Positions 1-6,427 of a stretch of DNA of 6,427 nucleotides are shown here, one piece after another. The notes beneath the pieces were generated by a model. That model did no database searches and was not told the origin of the DNA. It saw only the letters and a program-made list of their open reading frames with translations. Both the position numbers and the translations under genes were made by a program. Origin of the DNA: a bacterium (lineage in GTDB: Bacteria; Auribacterota; UBA3054); the NCBI GenBank assembly GCA_017444325.1, contig JAFSWV010000094.1:1-6427 (forward strand), given 5' to 3'. Positions within the stretch are counted from its first letter, which is position 1. Every line of letters begins with the position of its first letter.

Positions 1-1182
<1,182 letters not shown>

Positions 1183-1203
1183 TAAACTTTAGTGAGAAGA
1201 ACT

Positions 1204-1683
1204 ATGATCCGCAATTTTACCATCATCGCTTTGGCAGCCCTTCTTCTTGTTACCGGCTGCACCACCACTGAAAGACATGTAGGTTACGGAACGGCCATCG
1301 GCACGACTTTGGGCGCCGGCTTAGGCGCCGGCATCGGCGCTATCATCGGCAATCAGGTCGGACACCCGGGCGCGGGCGTCGCTATCGGAAGCGGCATGGG
1401 AGCCGGAATCGGCGCACTTATTGGCGGCAGCACCGGTTACGCCACCGGCCAGGCCGAGGAAGCCAATGAAAAGGCTGACGCCGCCCTTGCCATCGCCCAG
1501 CAGACCCAGTATCAGCAGCAACAGCAGCAGTACACCACCGTGCCCGCCGCCACTATCGCGCCGAGCGCCCAGCAGGCCAACAACGTTTACGCCTGCCCGC
1601 ACTGCGGCAAGCTCGTGACCATCAACGTGAAAGGCCAGAGAGTCCGCTGCCCCTACTGCAACAACGACATTATCGCCCAGTAA
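1204..1683 (+). CDS. Glycine-zipper lipoprotein with C-terminal zinc-ribbon-like CxxC pair
   Basis: 159-residue predicted lipoprotein of unknown function. Residues 1-18 are a signal peptide (charged start, hydrophobic IIALAALLLV) ending in the lipobox V-T-G-C, with C19 as the likely lipidated residue. Residues about 27-82 are a Gly/Ala-rich repeat with regular GxxxG spacing (GAGLGAGIGAIIG, then GMGAGIGALIGG), typical of glycine-zipper outer-membrane or periplasmic proteins. A charged stretch (AEEANEKADAA) and a Gln-rich linker with six Gln codons at 1513-1530 follow. The tail carries C131-P-H-C134 and C149-P-Y-C152, spaced like a small zinc ribbon. A GTG at 1192 would add four residues (MRRT), but ATG 1204 is preferred: it gives a standard signal peptide and has a weak purine stretch (GAGAAGA) upstream. 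It sits 21 bases after trpB and 1 base before the fumarase gene, so it is probably co-transcribed with both. Confidence 0.85.
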   Translation: MIRNFTIIALAALLLVTGCTTTERHVGYGTAIGTTLGAGLGAGIGAIIGNQVGHPGAGVAIGSGMGAGIGALIGGSTGYATGQAEEANEKADAALAIAQQTQYQQQQQQYTTVPAATIAPSAQQANNVYACPHCGKLVTINVKGQRVRCPYCNNDIIAQ

Positions 1684-1684
1684 A

Positions 1685-2530
1685 ATGCGCGTTCTTGCAA
1701 GCGAAGCGCTTTCCACGACCGTCTGCTCCCTCCTTAAGGAAGCGTGCGTCGTTTTGCCAGAAAGCGTCAGCGAAGCCCTGAAGACCGCCAGGGACGAAGC
1801 CGATGACAAAGGGTACTCAAAGCAGGTCCTTGAGATCATCTGCGAAAACGCCAAGATCGCTGAAAACGAAGCCCTCCCCATTTGCCAGGACACCGGCACC
1901 ACCGTCGTCTTTCTCGAGTGGGGAGCGCAAGTCTCCCTGGATGAGGGAACGCTTCAGGAAGCGGTTGACAAAGGCGTCAGAAAAGCTGTGGAAGAGGCCT
2001 ATCTCCGCCGTTCGATAGTGAGAGATCCCTTGGACAGGGTGAACACCAACGACAACACTCCCGCCTCCCTCACCATCATCCCGGTTGACGGCGAAAAAGT
2101 AAAAGTCTCAGTTCTTCCCAAGGGCGCCGGCTGCGAGAATATGACAAAGCTCATTATGCTCCGCCCCGCTGACGGGAAAGAGGGCGTAAAGAAAGCCATA
2201 ATGGAAGCCGTCAAAAGTTCCGGCGGCAACGCCTGTCCCCCCTTAGTCGTCGGCGTTGGCATCGGCGGCGACGGCTCCAAGGCCCCTGTGCTCGCCAAAA
2301 AGGCCCTTTTAAGAAAAATCGGAGATAGGAATCCGGATCCTTTCTACGCCGCCTTTGAAGAAGAACTGAAAGCGGAATTGAACGAAACGGGCCAAGGGCC
2401 TCTGGGCTTAGGCGGCTCCCCCACCGTCCTCGACATCTTCATCGAAAAAGCCCCCTGCCACATCGCCTCTCTTCCCGTGGCGGTCTCCCTTAACTGCCAC
2501 GCCGCCCGCTGCAAGAGCAAAGATATCTGA
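1685..2530 (+). CDS. Fumarate hydratase class I, alpha (N-terminal-type) subunit
   Basis: 281 residues, the normal length for the separate alpha subunit of class I [4Fe-4S] fumarases and L-tartrate dehydratases (FumA N-terminal half/TtdA family), which interconvert fumarate and L-malate or dehydrate tartrate. It would bind the cluster and needs a beta subunit for activity. Seen: PICQDTGT with C67, RDPLDRVNTNDNTPA around 113-127, PKGAGCENM (145-153), NACPPLVVGVGIGG with C184, the GLGG motif near 241, and LPVAVSLNCHAAR with C271. C67, C184 and C271 fall where the three cluster cysteines of the family lie. Extra cysteines (C150, C258, C276) occupy positions where my recalled family consensus has Ser, Thr and His. 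The start codon follows the lipoprotein stop by one base and has no clear Shine-Dalgarno, suggesting translational coupling. Four in-frame stops in tandem (TGA TAA TAA TAA) close the gene. No beta-subunit gene is in the window. Fumarase versus tartrate dehydratase cannot be decided here; fumarase is the commoner case. Confidence 0.92.
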   Translation: MRVLASEALSTTVCSLLKEACVVLPESVSEALKTARDEADDKGYSKQVLEIICENAKIAENEALPICQDTGTTVVFLEWGAQVSLDEGTLQEAVDKGVRKAVEEAYLRRSIVRDPLDRVNTNDNTPASLTIIPVDGEKVKVSVLPKGAGCENMTKLIMLRPADGKEGVKKAIMEAVKSSGGNACPPLVVGVGIGGDGSKAPVLAKKALLRKIGDRNPDPFYAAFEEELKAELNETGQGPLGLGGSPTVLDIFIEKAPCHIASLPVAVSLNCHAARCKSKDI

Positions 2531-2549
2531 TAATAATAATTTTCAACGC

Positions 2550-2584
2550 AAAAAAAGACGCGCTTTTCAGCGCGTCTTTTTTTT
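2550..2584. terminator. Bidirectional intrinsic terminator between convergent genes
   Basis: A perfect 7-bp GC-rich stem GACGCGC (2557-2563) / GCGCGTC (2570-2576) encloses a six-base loop (TTTTCA). It is flanked by seven A on the left (2550-2556) and eight T on the right (2577-2584). Read from either strand, the hairpin is followed by a T-run, so it can end both the trpB-lipoprotein-fumarase transcript and the - strand transcript. The TAA stop of the - strand gene (2583-2585) lies partly inside the T-run. Confidence 0.93.
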
Positions 2585-5162
2585 ACGGAATTAGAACTAC
2601 ACGGAAGCCGGTGGAACCTCTGCCAGCGAAGCGATGAGCCGACCGGCAATAGCATGCGCCTTCAGGTTCATCGAAACTGCCGCCACGAATAATACGTATA
2701 CTTTTGGGTGGACTGGCGCCCTTTGGATCTGTAGATCCTCTATCGTACATGTCCCACAGATCCAAACAATACTCATAAACATTACCGTGCATATCATAAA
2801 TACCCCATGCATTGGGCAGATACGAGCCGACGATGGTATGTTCGGAAAAACCGCCAATGCCGTCTTCCCTATTATATTGATAACGACCTAATCTAGCCAA
2901 ATTACCGTCCGAGACCTCATTAGTTATAGTCGTTCCATCATTCCAAGCTGTCGAAGTTCCCGCTCTGCAGGCGCATTCCCACTGCGCTTCCGTAGGGAGA
3001 TCAAAAGCTTTTCCCGTTTTAGCGCGCAATTTGCCCATGAAGGAATCTTCGTCAACTTCGCTGCTGTAAGGCCAATTGACACCTTTTTCCGAACCACGGA
3101 TCATATTAAAGGACACATTTTCAACGGGTCTCAAATCGCCTTGGTATTTTGAAGGATTATCTCCAGCGATAAGCTCATACTGCTTCTGTGTGGTCTCAAA
3201 CACGCCTATATAATATGGCTTTGAAAGAGTTACTTCATGAATATATTCTCCATCTAAATCATTTCGGCCACATTCATCCATCGGAGAACCCATGGTGAAT
3301 CTGCAAGCCTTCACTTTTCTAAAAACCATCTTTGAGGTCTTATAATCATCCGTCCAGCCTCCTTCAGGCTCTTCATCAAGATAACTTATATCCCCGCTAT
3401 CAATATCGACCACCATGTAATCTTGCAAATCATCGCCACCTTCGCCAGGATCATCCGACATTGTCAGCGCCAAACGAAAACCCGAGTAAACGCCTCTCTC
3501 GTCATTTATATCCCAGGCGCGTTTAGCCGAGCGACAATAGTGCGCAGGGAAAAGATATCCGCCGCCGCGGAGGCCACGGTAATTGAAAAAAATCACGCTT
3601 GGACCTACAGGATCCGTTAACGGATAAATGAAAGAATATTCTATTTCTTCATAGTTAAACCAATCAAGACACCATTCCTCTACGTTGCCATGCATGTCAT
3701 ACAAACCCCAGGCGTTTGGCAAATATGAGCCGACGGTAGTATGAGCATTGGTATAACCGCCTTTGCCGTCATTTTGATTATAAAGATAGCGGCCCACCTT
3801 ATCCATATTGTCGTCGCGGACATCCGTGATATTGGTTCCGTTGTTCAATGCGGTTGTCGTACCGGCTCTGCAAGCATATTCCCACTGCGCTTCCGTGGGA
3901 AGATCGAAATCAATCCCAGTTTTTGCGCGAAGCTTGCCCAGAATAGAATCATCATCGATTTCAACAGTATGAGGCCATCCGGCGCCTTTTTCCGCCCCTC
4001 TGATCATATCAAAGGAAACCCTTTCAACAGGCCTCATATCGCCTAGGTTTTTGGAGGGATTATTGCCTGTTATTAACTCATACTGCTTTTGAGTTGTTTC
4101 AAAAATCCCAATGTAATAATCTTTGGTAAGCGTGATTTCGCGTAGATTTTCTCCATCTTCCCTTCCCGGCTCGCTTTCAGGCGAGCCCTTTGAAAATGTT
4201 CCTGCCTTAATCTTTCTCAATACCAGTTTCGTGGTTTTGTATTCATCTGTCCAGCCATCGTCAGGAATATCGTCAAGATAAGTTATGGGATAACTTTCAG
4301 CCTCTGTTCCGCCCGAAAGATCGATTACCATGTAAGTGTTGCTGCCGGGTTGCGGTTTCTCCTTTGCAGTAACCTTCACTTTCATCTCATCGACATAGGT
4401 TTCGTAGAAACTTTCGTCAGGAGTCCAAAAAGTTTTATGTTCGCCTGATCCCTCAACGATCCCATCAGATCCATCTCTGCTTAATGTCCCTTTTTCTGCA
4501 AGATCGAAAGTTGTTGCGCCATTGTCCAGAGAGCCGTAAAACTTCACCTTGAAAGCTTGATTCGTGCTATCGCATGTGAGCGTATAATTTATTATAACGC
4601 TCCTGTCGAAGGGCCACATCTGCAAACAATTGACGTTGCTGACGATTCCTTCAGCTTTGGCGCCAAGAGAACCGAGCGCAATGAGCGCCAGAATAGCTAT
4701 GATGCTCTTGACGTGCTTGCGAAGGAATAAAACGCCAATAAATGCCAAAGCAAGGAAAGCAACGGGTTCCGGCAGAATTGTCACCGTTCTTTTCAGGACT
4801 TTTGATTCAGTATCGCTTGTCACCGTTTCAGTCAGAAAATAAGTGTCATCAGTTGGAAAATCCTTGAAATCTTCGTCCGTATAATCCCAGGCAGAGGTGC
4901 CTTCCACCGCAGTCTCGGAATAATCAGCAAAGATACTGGCTGATTTTTCAGGATCAAAAGTGTCTTCTACATTGATGGTTAGCGATTTCGGTTCACCTTC
5001 CGCAAGCGCGCTGCTGTAGGCTAGAGGATCCGTCGGTTTCAAAAGGATCGCCTCTTCCGTGATCTCGCTTCCGTCAAACCTGAAACCGTCGGACCAACAT
5101 TCGTCGCAGAACGCTGAAATGCAGAAAAGGACTGCGATACCGAAAAGAATGGTGTTTTTCAT
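2583..5162 (-). CDS. Exported protein with two tandem SUMF1/FGE-like domains and an internal PEP-CTERM-like/leader segment
   Basis: 859 residues, function unknown. Order: N-terminal signal peptide (1-19, MKNTILFGIAVLFCISAFC); an acidic region of unrecognised fold (20-130); PEP followed by a hydrophobic stretch and RKH (131-150), like a PEP-CTERM sorting tail; then a second signal-like segment KSIIAILALIALGSLGAKA (152-170); a roughly 95-residue domain starting MWPFDRSVIINYTLT (about 171-268); FGE-like domain A (277-568); a short acidic linker (DDPGEGGDD); FGE-like domain B (582-859). Both FGE-like domains show the family landmarks: KGSP/MGSP, YYIG(I/V)FETTQKQYE, RPVE.VSF, FDLPTEAQWE.ACRAG, VGSYLPNAWG.YDMHGN and RGG...CRSA.R...GFR. 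The paired active-site cysteines of true FGE are not visible, so formylglycine-forming activity is unlikely. The ATG at 5160-5162 has a strong AAGGAG four bases upstream. It follows the partial SUMF1-like gene by 31 bp and ends in the shared terminator. Base composition is lower in GC than trpB. It is likely secreted or surface-attached. Confidence 0.9.
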   Translation of the reverse strand: MKNTILFGIAVLFCISAFCDECWSDGFRFDGSEITEEAILLKPTDPLAYSSALAEGEPKSLTINVEDTFDPEKSASIFADYSETAVEGTSAWDYTDEDFKDFPTDDTYFLTETVTSDTESKVLKRTVTILPEPVAFLALAFIGVLFLRKHVKSIIAILALIALGSLGAKAEGIVSNVNCLQMWPFDRSVIINYTLTCDSTNQAFKVKFYGSLDNGATTFDLAEKGTLSRDGSDGIVEGSGEHKTFWTPDESFYETYVDEMKVKVTAKEKPQPGSNTYMVIDLSGGTEAESYPITYLDDIPDDGWTDEYKTTKLVLRKIKAGTFSKGSPESEPGREDGENLREITLTKDYYIGIFETTQKQYELITGNNPSKNLGDMRPVERVSFDMIRGAEKGAGWPHTVEIDDDSILGKLRAKTGIDFDLPTEAQWEYACRAGTTTALNNGTNITDVRDDNMDKVGRYLYNQNDGKGGYTNAHTTVGSYLPNAWGLYDMHGNVEEWCLDWFNYEEIEYSFIYPLTDPVGPSVIFFNYRGLRGGGYLFPAHYCRSAKRAWDINDERGVYSGFRLALTMSDDPGEGGDDLQDYMVVDIDSGDISYLDEEPEGGWTDDYKTSKMVFRKVKACRFTMGSPMDECGRNDLDGEYIHEVTLSKPYYIGVFETTQKQYELIAGDNPSKYQGDLRPVENVSFNMIRGSEKGVNWPYSSEVDEDSFMGKLRAKTGKAFDLPTEAQWECACRAGTSTAWNDGTTITNEVSDGNLARLGRYQYNREDGIGGFSEHTIVGSYLPNAWGIYDMHGNVYEYCLDLWDMYDRGSTDPKGASPPKSIRIIRGGSFDEPEGACYCRSAHRFAGRGSTGFRVVLIP
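2586..3419 (-). repeat. FGE-like domain unit B (C-terminal half of the 859-residue protein)
   Basis: Residues 582-859. It starts YMVVDIDSGDISYLDEEPEGGWTD, lacking the short GGTEAES-type segment present in the other two units. It ends RGGSFDEPEGACYCRSAHR...GFRVVLIP. It is homologous to the units at 3459-4334 and 5197-6063 at protein and DNA level; the segment encoding LPTEAQWE is strongly conserved in all three. Confidence 0.85.
3459..4334 (-). repeat. FGE-like domain unit A (middle of the 859-residue protein)
   Basis: Residues 277-568, from YMVIDLSGGTEAES to GFRLALT. It shares WEYACRAGTTTALNNG and NAWGLYDMHGNV with the unit at 5197-6063, so it looks closer to that gene than to unit B. It ends RGGGYLFPAHYCRSAKR with no first catalytic cysteine. 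Confidence 0.85.
4612..4704 (-). repeat. 93-bp identical direct repeat, copy 1 (leader segment inside the 859-residue gene)
   Basis: Base-for-base identical to 6335-6427. It encodes the hydrophobic leader from IIAILAL through GAKAEGIVSNV to QMW. Just beyond its 3' side (lower coordinates) the two copies diverge: two mismatches in the next 14 bases, then roughly a third of positions. Copy 1 continues on the other side into the PEP-CTERM-like segment. Confidence 0.95.
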
Positions 5163-5166
5163 TTGG

Positions 5167-5172
5167 CTCCTT
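5167..5172 (-). promoter_or_regulatory. Shine-Dalgarno site of the 859-residue protein
   Basis: On the - strand the sequence reads TAAGGAGCCAA directly before ATG, giving a full AAGGAG with a four-base spacer. It fixes the start at 5162 and so supports the N-terminal signal peptide. It is much stronger than the sites before the lipoprotein and fumarase genes. Confidence 0.8.
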
Positions 5173-5193
5173 AAATATGTCGATTAACTCATT

Positions 5194-6427
5194 TTAAGGA
5201 ACAAGCACTATGCGAACACCTGTCATCTCGCTGCCGTTTTCAGGAACGTCATAGGTGCTTCGGAAAGCAGAACGGCACATATGAGGTCCGGAAAACCAAT
5301 TGCCGCCGCGCATGACGCGGCACCGGCTATAGCCATCCGGCCCTTTAGGATCCGTAGCATCGCCGCTGTACTGCAAATGCCAATCCAAACACCACTCGTC
5401 AACATTGCCGTGCATATCGTAAAGGCCCCAAGCGTTGGGAAGGTATGAACCAACTATGACATGAGCATTCTTGGTGAAAGGAACATCCTCGTCACGGCCG
5501 CCATTACCCTGATAGCGTCCAAGCTTATTCAAGTTTCCGTCTGCGTAATAATTAGTGATACTACAACCGTTGTTCAATGCCGTTGTCGTTCCCGCCCTGC
5601 AAGCATACTCCCATTGCGCTTCCGTGGGAAGGTCAAAAGCTTTACCGGTCTTTGCCCGCAGTATTCCAAAGAAAGATGAAGCATCAACTCTGCTGCTGCT
5701 TGGCCATTTTGAGCCTCGATTAGCTCCGCGGAGCGTGTCATAAGAAACACTGTCCACAGGACGCATATCGCCTCCATAAAGCGAAGGATTAACCCCAGCA
5801 ATTAATTTGTACTGTGTCTGAGTCGTTTCAAAAACTCCAATGTAAAAATCCTTGGTTAAAGTAACTTTGTGCTGTGTTTCATCGCCTGATCTTCCAAATT
5901 CATTGGTGGGACTTCCCATGAGGAATTTGCCGGCTTTAATCTTCCGCAATACCATCTTAGTGGTCTTATATTCGTCCGTCCATCCGCCTTCCGGAACATC
6001 GTCGAGATAGCTTATCGCAAAGTTGGTTGCGTTAGTCCCTCCTGAAAGATCGATGATCATGTAAGTGCCGTCAAGGTTCTGCTCCGTCGCTTCCACTTTC
6101 ACCAGCATGTCGTCGCTGAAGGTTTCATAGAAACTTTCGTCTGGACTCCATATGGTCTTGTGTTCGCCTGAGCCAGCAACAGTGCCGTTTGCGCCGTCTC
6201 TAGTTATCGTGCCTTTTCCTGCTAGATCAAAAATCGTTACGCCGTCATCGGTGGAACCGTAGAACTTAACATCAAAAATCGGATTAGTGCTGTTGGAGGT
6301 CAAAGTGTAGTTGATGATCACGCTCCTGTCAAAAGGCCACATCTGCAAACAATTGACGTTGCTGACGATTCCTTCAGCTTTGGCGCCAAGAGAACCGAGC
6401 GCAATGAGCGCCAGAATAGCTATGATG
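5194..6427 (-). CDS. Exported SUMF1/FGE-like domain protein, partial (5' end outside window)
   Basis: The frame is open to the window edge, giving 410 visible residues. A TTG at 6346-6348 could be mistaken for a start, but it encodes the Leu of NCLQMWPFDRSV and the homologous residues continue upstream. Visible order: a hydrophobic leader IIAILALIALGSLGAKA; an N-terminal domain beginning MWPFDRSVIINYTLT (about 95 residues); one FGE-like domain from YMIIDLSGG to the C-terminus (5197-6063). Landmarks: FLMGSP, FYIGVFETTQTQY, RPVDSVSY, FDLPTEAQWEYACRAGTTTALNNG, GSYLPNAWGLYDMHGNVDEWCLDW, RGGNW, CRSAFR and GVRIVL. The position of the first FGE catalytic cysteine appears to be Ser, so it is probably not a functional formylglycine-generating enzyme. 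It is closest to domain A of the 859-residue protein and lies 31 bp upstream of that gene in the same direction, so the two are probably one operon. Whether a further N-terminal module precedes the leader, as in the neighbour, cannot be seen. Confidence 0.9.
   Translation of the reverse strand, partial: IIAILALIALGSLGAKAEGIVSNVNCLQMWPFDRSVIINYTLTSNSTNPIFDVKFYGSTDDGVTIFDLAGKGTITRDGANGTVAGSGEHKTIWSPDESFYETFSDDMLVKVEATEQNLDGTYMIIDLSGGTNATNFAISYLDDVPEGGWTDEYKTTKMVLRKIKAGKFLMGSPTNEFGRSGDETQHKVTLTKDFYIGVFETTQTQYKLIAGVNPSLYGGDMRPVDSVSYDTLRGANRGSKWPSSSRVDASSFFGILRAKTGKAFDLPTEAQWEYACRAGTTTALNNGCSITNYYADGNLNKLGRYQGNGGRDEDVPFTKNAHVIVGSYLPNAWGLYDMHGNVDEWCLDWHLQYSGDATDPKGPDGYSRCRVMRGGNWFSGPHMCRSAFRSTYDVPENGSEMTGVRIVLVP
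5197..6063 (-). repeat. FGE-like domain unit of the upstream gene
   Basis: The single FGE-like domain of the partial protein, from YMIIDLSGG to VRIVLVP. Together with the two units of the downstream gene it makes three related units in one orientation, the product of duplication of a domain or whole gene. Confidence 0.85.
6335..6427 (-). repeat. 93-bp identical direct repeat, copy 2 (leader segment of the upstream SUMF1-like gene)
   Basis: Identical to 4612-4704 and in the same orientation and reading frame. The match runs into the window edge, so the true repeat may be longer. Confidence 0.95.

Noticed and set aside
1192..1194. GTG as the start of the lipoprotein gene.
   Set aside because: It has no ribosome-binding sequence and adds only MRRT; ATG 1204 has a better upstream purine stretch and gives a normal signal peptide. 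It cannot be fully excluded.
1513..1530. CAG/CAA run as a phase-variable tract.
   Set aside because: It is a triplet run inside a Gln-rich linker, so slippage would keep the frame and only change linker length; it is short and interrupted by CAA.
1591..1602. CPHC in the lipoprotein as a DsbA/thioredoxin-type active site.
   Set aside because: No thioredoxin fold surrounds it; the second CPYC 18 residues later and the following Gly fit a small zinc ribbon better.
1321..1902. Long - strand open frame (193 codons) opposite the lipoprotein and fumarase genes.
   Set aside because: It lies opposite two well-supported genes, has low-complexity content (runs of Leu, Ala, Gly) and shows no recognisable domain; it is a shadow of GC-rich coding sequence.
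4658..4690. Six-base inverted repeat TGGCGC...GCGCCA inside the 93-bp repeat, as a recombinase site.
   Set aside because: The arms are short with a 21-base spacer and lie in Ala/Gly-rich coding sequence where such matches arise by chance; no recombinase gene is present.
5194..6063. SUMF1/C-type-lectin-fold domains as variable targets of a diversity-generating retroelement.
   Set aside because: This fold is a known target, but the C-terminal motifs here lack the Asn/AAY-rich codon pattern, and the window has no reverse transcriptase, accessory gene or template repeat.
6346..6348. TTG as the start codon of the right-hand SUMF1-like gene.
   Set aside because: The frame stays open to the window edge and upstream residues match the leader in the neighbouring gene, so this is an internal Leu codon.

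Overview
The window has two halves that meet tail to tail at one strong terminator near position 2550-2584. The left half (1-2530, + strand) is a tight, GC-rich run of three genes: the tryptophan synthase beta chain (trpB, 5' end cut off by the window edge), a small lipoprotein with a glycine-zipper region and a C-terminal CxxC/CxxC zinc-ribbon-like tail, and the alpha (N-terminal-type) subunit of a class I Fe-S fumarate hydratase. The right half (2583-6427, - strand) is visibly less GC-rich and holds two large exported proteins built from formylglycine-generating-enzyme/SUMF1-like domains. The upstream one is cut off by the right window edge, and the downstream one is an 859-residue protein with two such domains in tandem.

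The organism is a bacterium. The combination of a dispersed metabolic cluster, Shine-Dalgarno use at some genes only, a PEP-CTERM-like hydrophobic segment, and secreted SUMF1-like proteins preceded by a 'W-P-F/W-x-R-x-V-x-I-x-Y' N-terminal domain suggests the PVC superphylum, most likely Kiritimatiellota/Lentisphaerota-type gut or sediment bacteria. That is an inference from protein style, not proven by any marker in the window.

Left half: trpB makes L-tryptophan from indole and serine and retains the PLP lysine and catalytic glutamate. The lipoprotein starts about 21 bases after trpB, and the fumarase gene starts one base after the lipoprotein stop, so the three are probably co-transcribed, although their products have no obvious shared task. 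The fumarase beta subunit normally needed with this alpha subunit is not in the window; the cluster ends at the terminator.

Right half: the two - strand genes are 31 bp apart and probably form an operon. Both carry the same leader (hydrophobic signal segment ending GAKA) and the same roughly 95-residue N-terminal domain, followed by one or two FGE-like domains. The leader DNA is perfectly identical between the two genes over 93 bp up to the window edge, while the sequence just downstream has clearly diverged, which points to recent homogenisation or recombination. In the 859-residue protein this leader lies in the middle of the polypeptide, directly after a PEP-CTERM-like segment, as though two exported proteins had been fused. 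All three FGE-like domains appear to lack the cysteine pair of true formylglycine-generating enzymes, so they are better read as surface/secreted domains of C-type-lectin-like fold with unknown role. No tRNA, rRNA, CRISPR, transposase or phage gene was seen. There is no gene-free stretch longer than about 50 bases.
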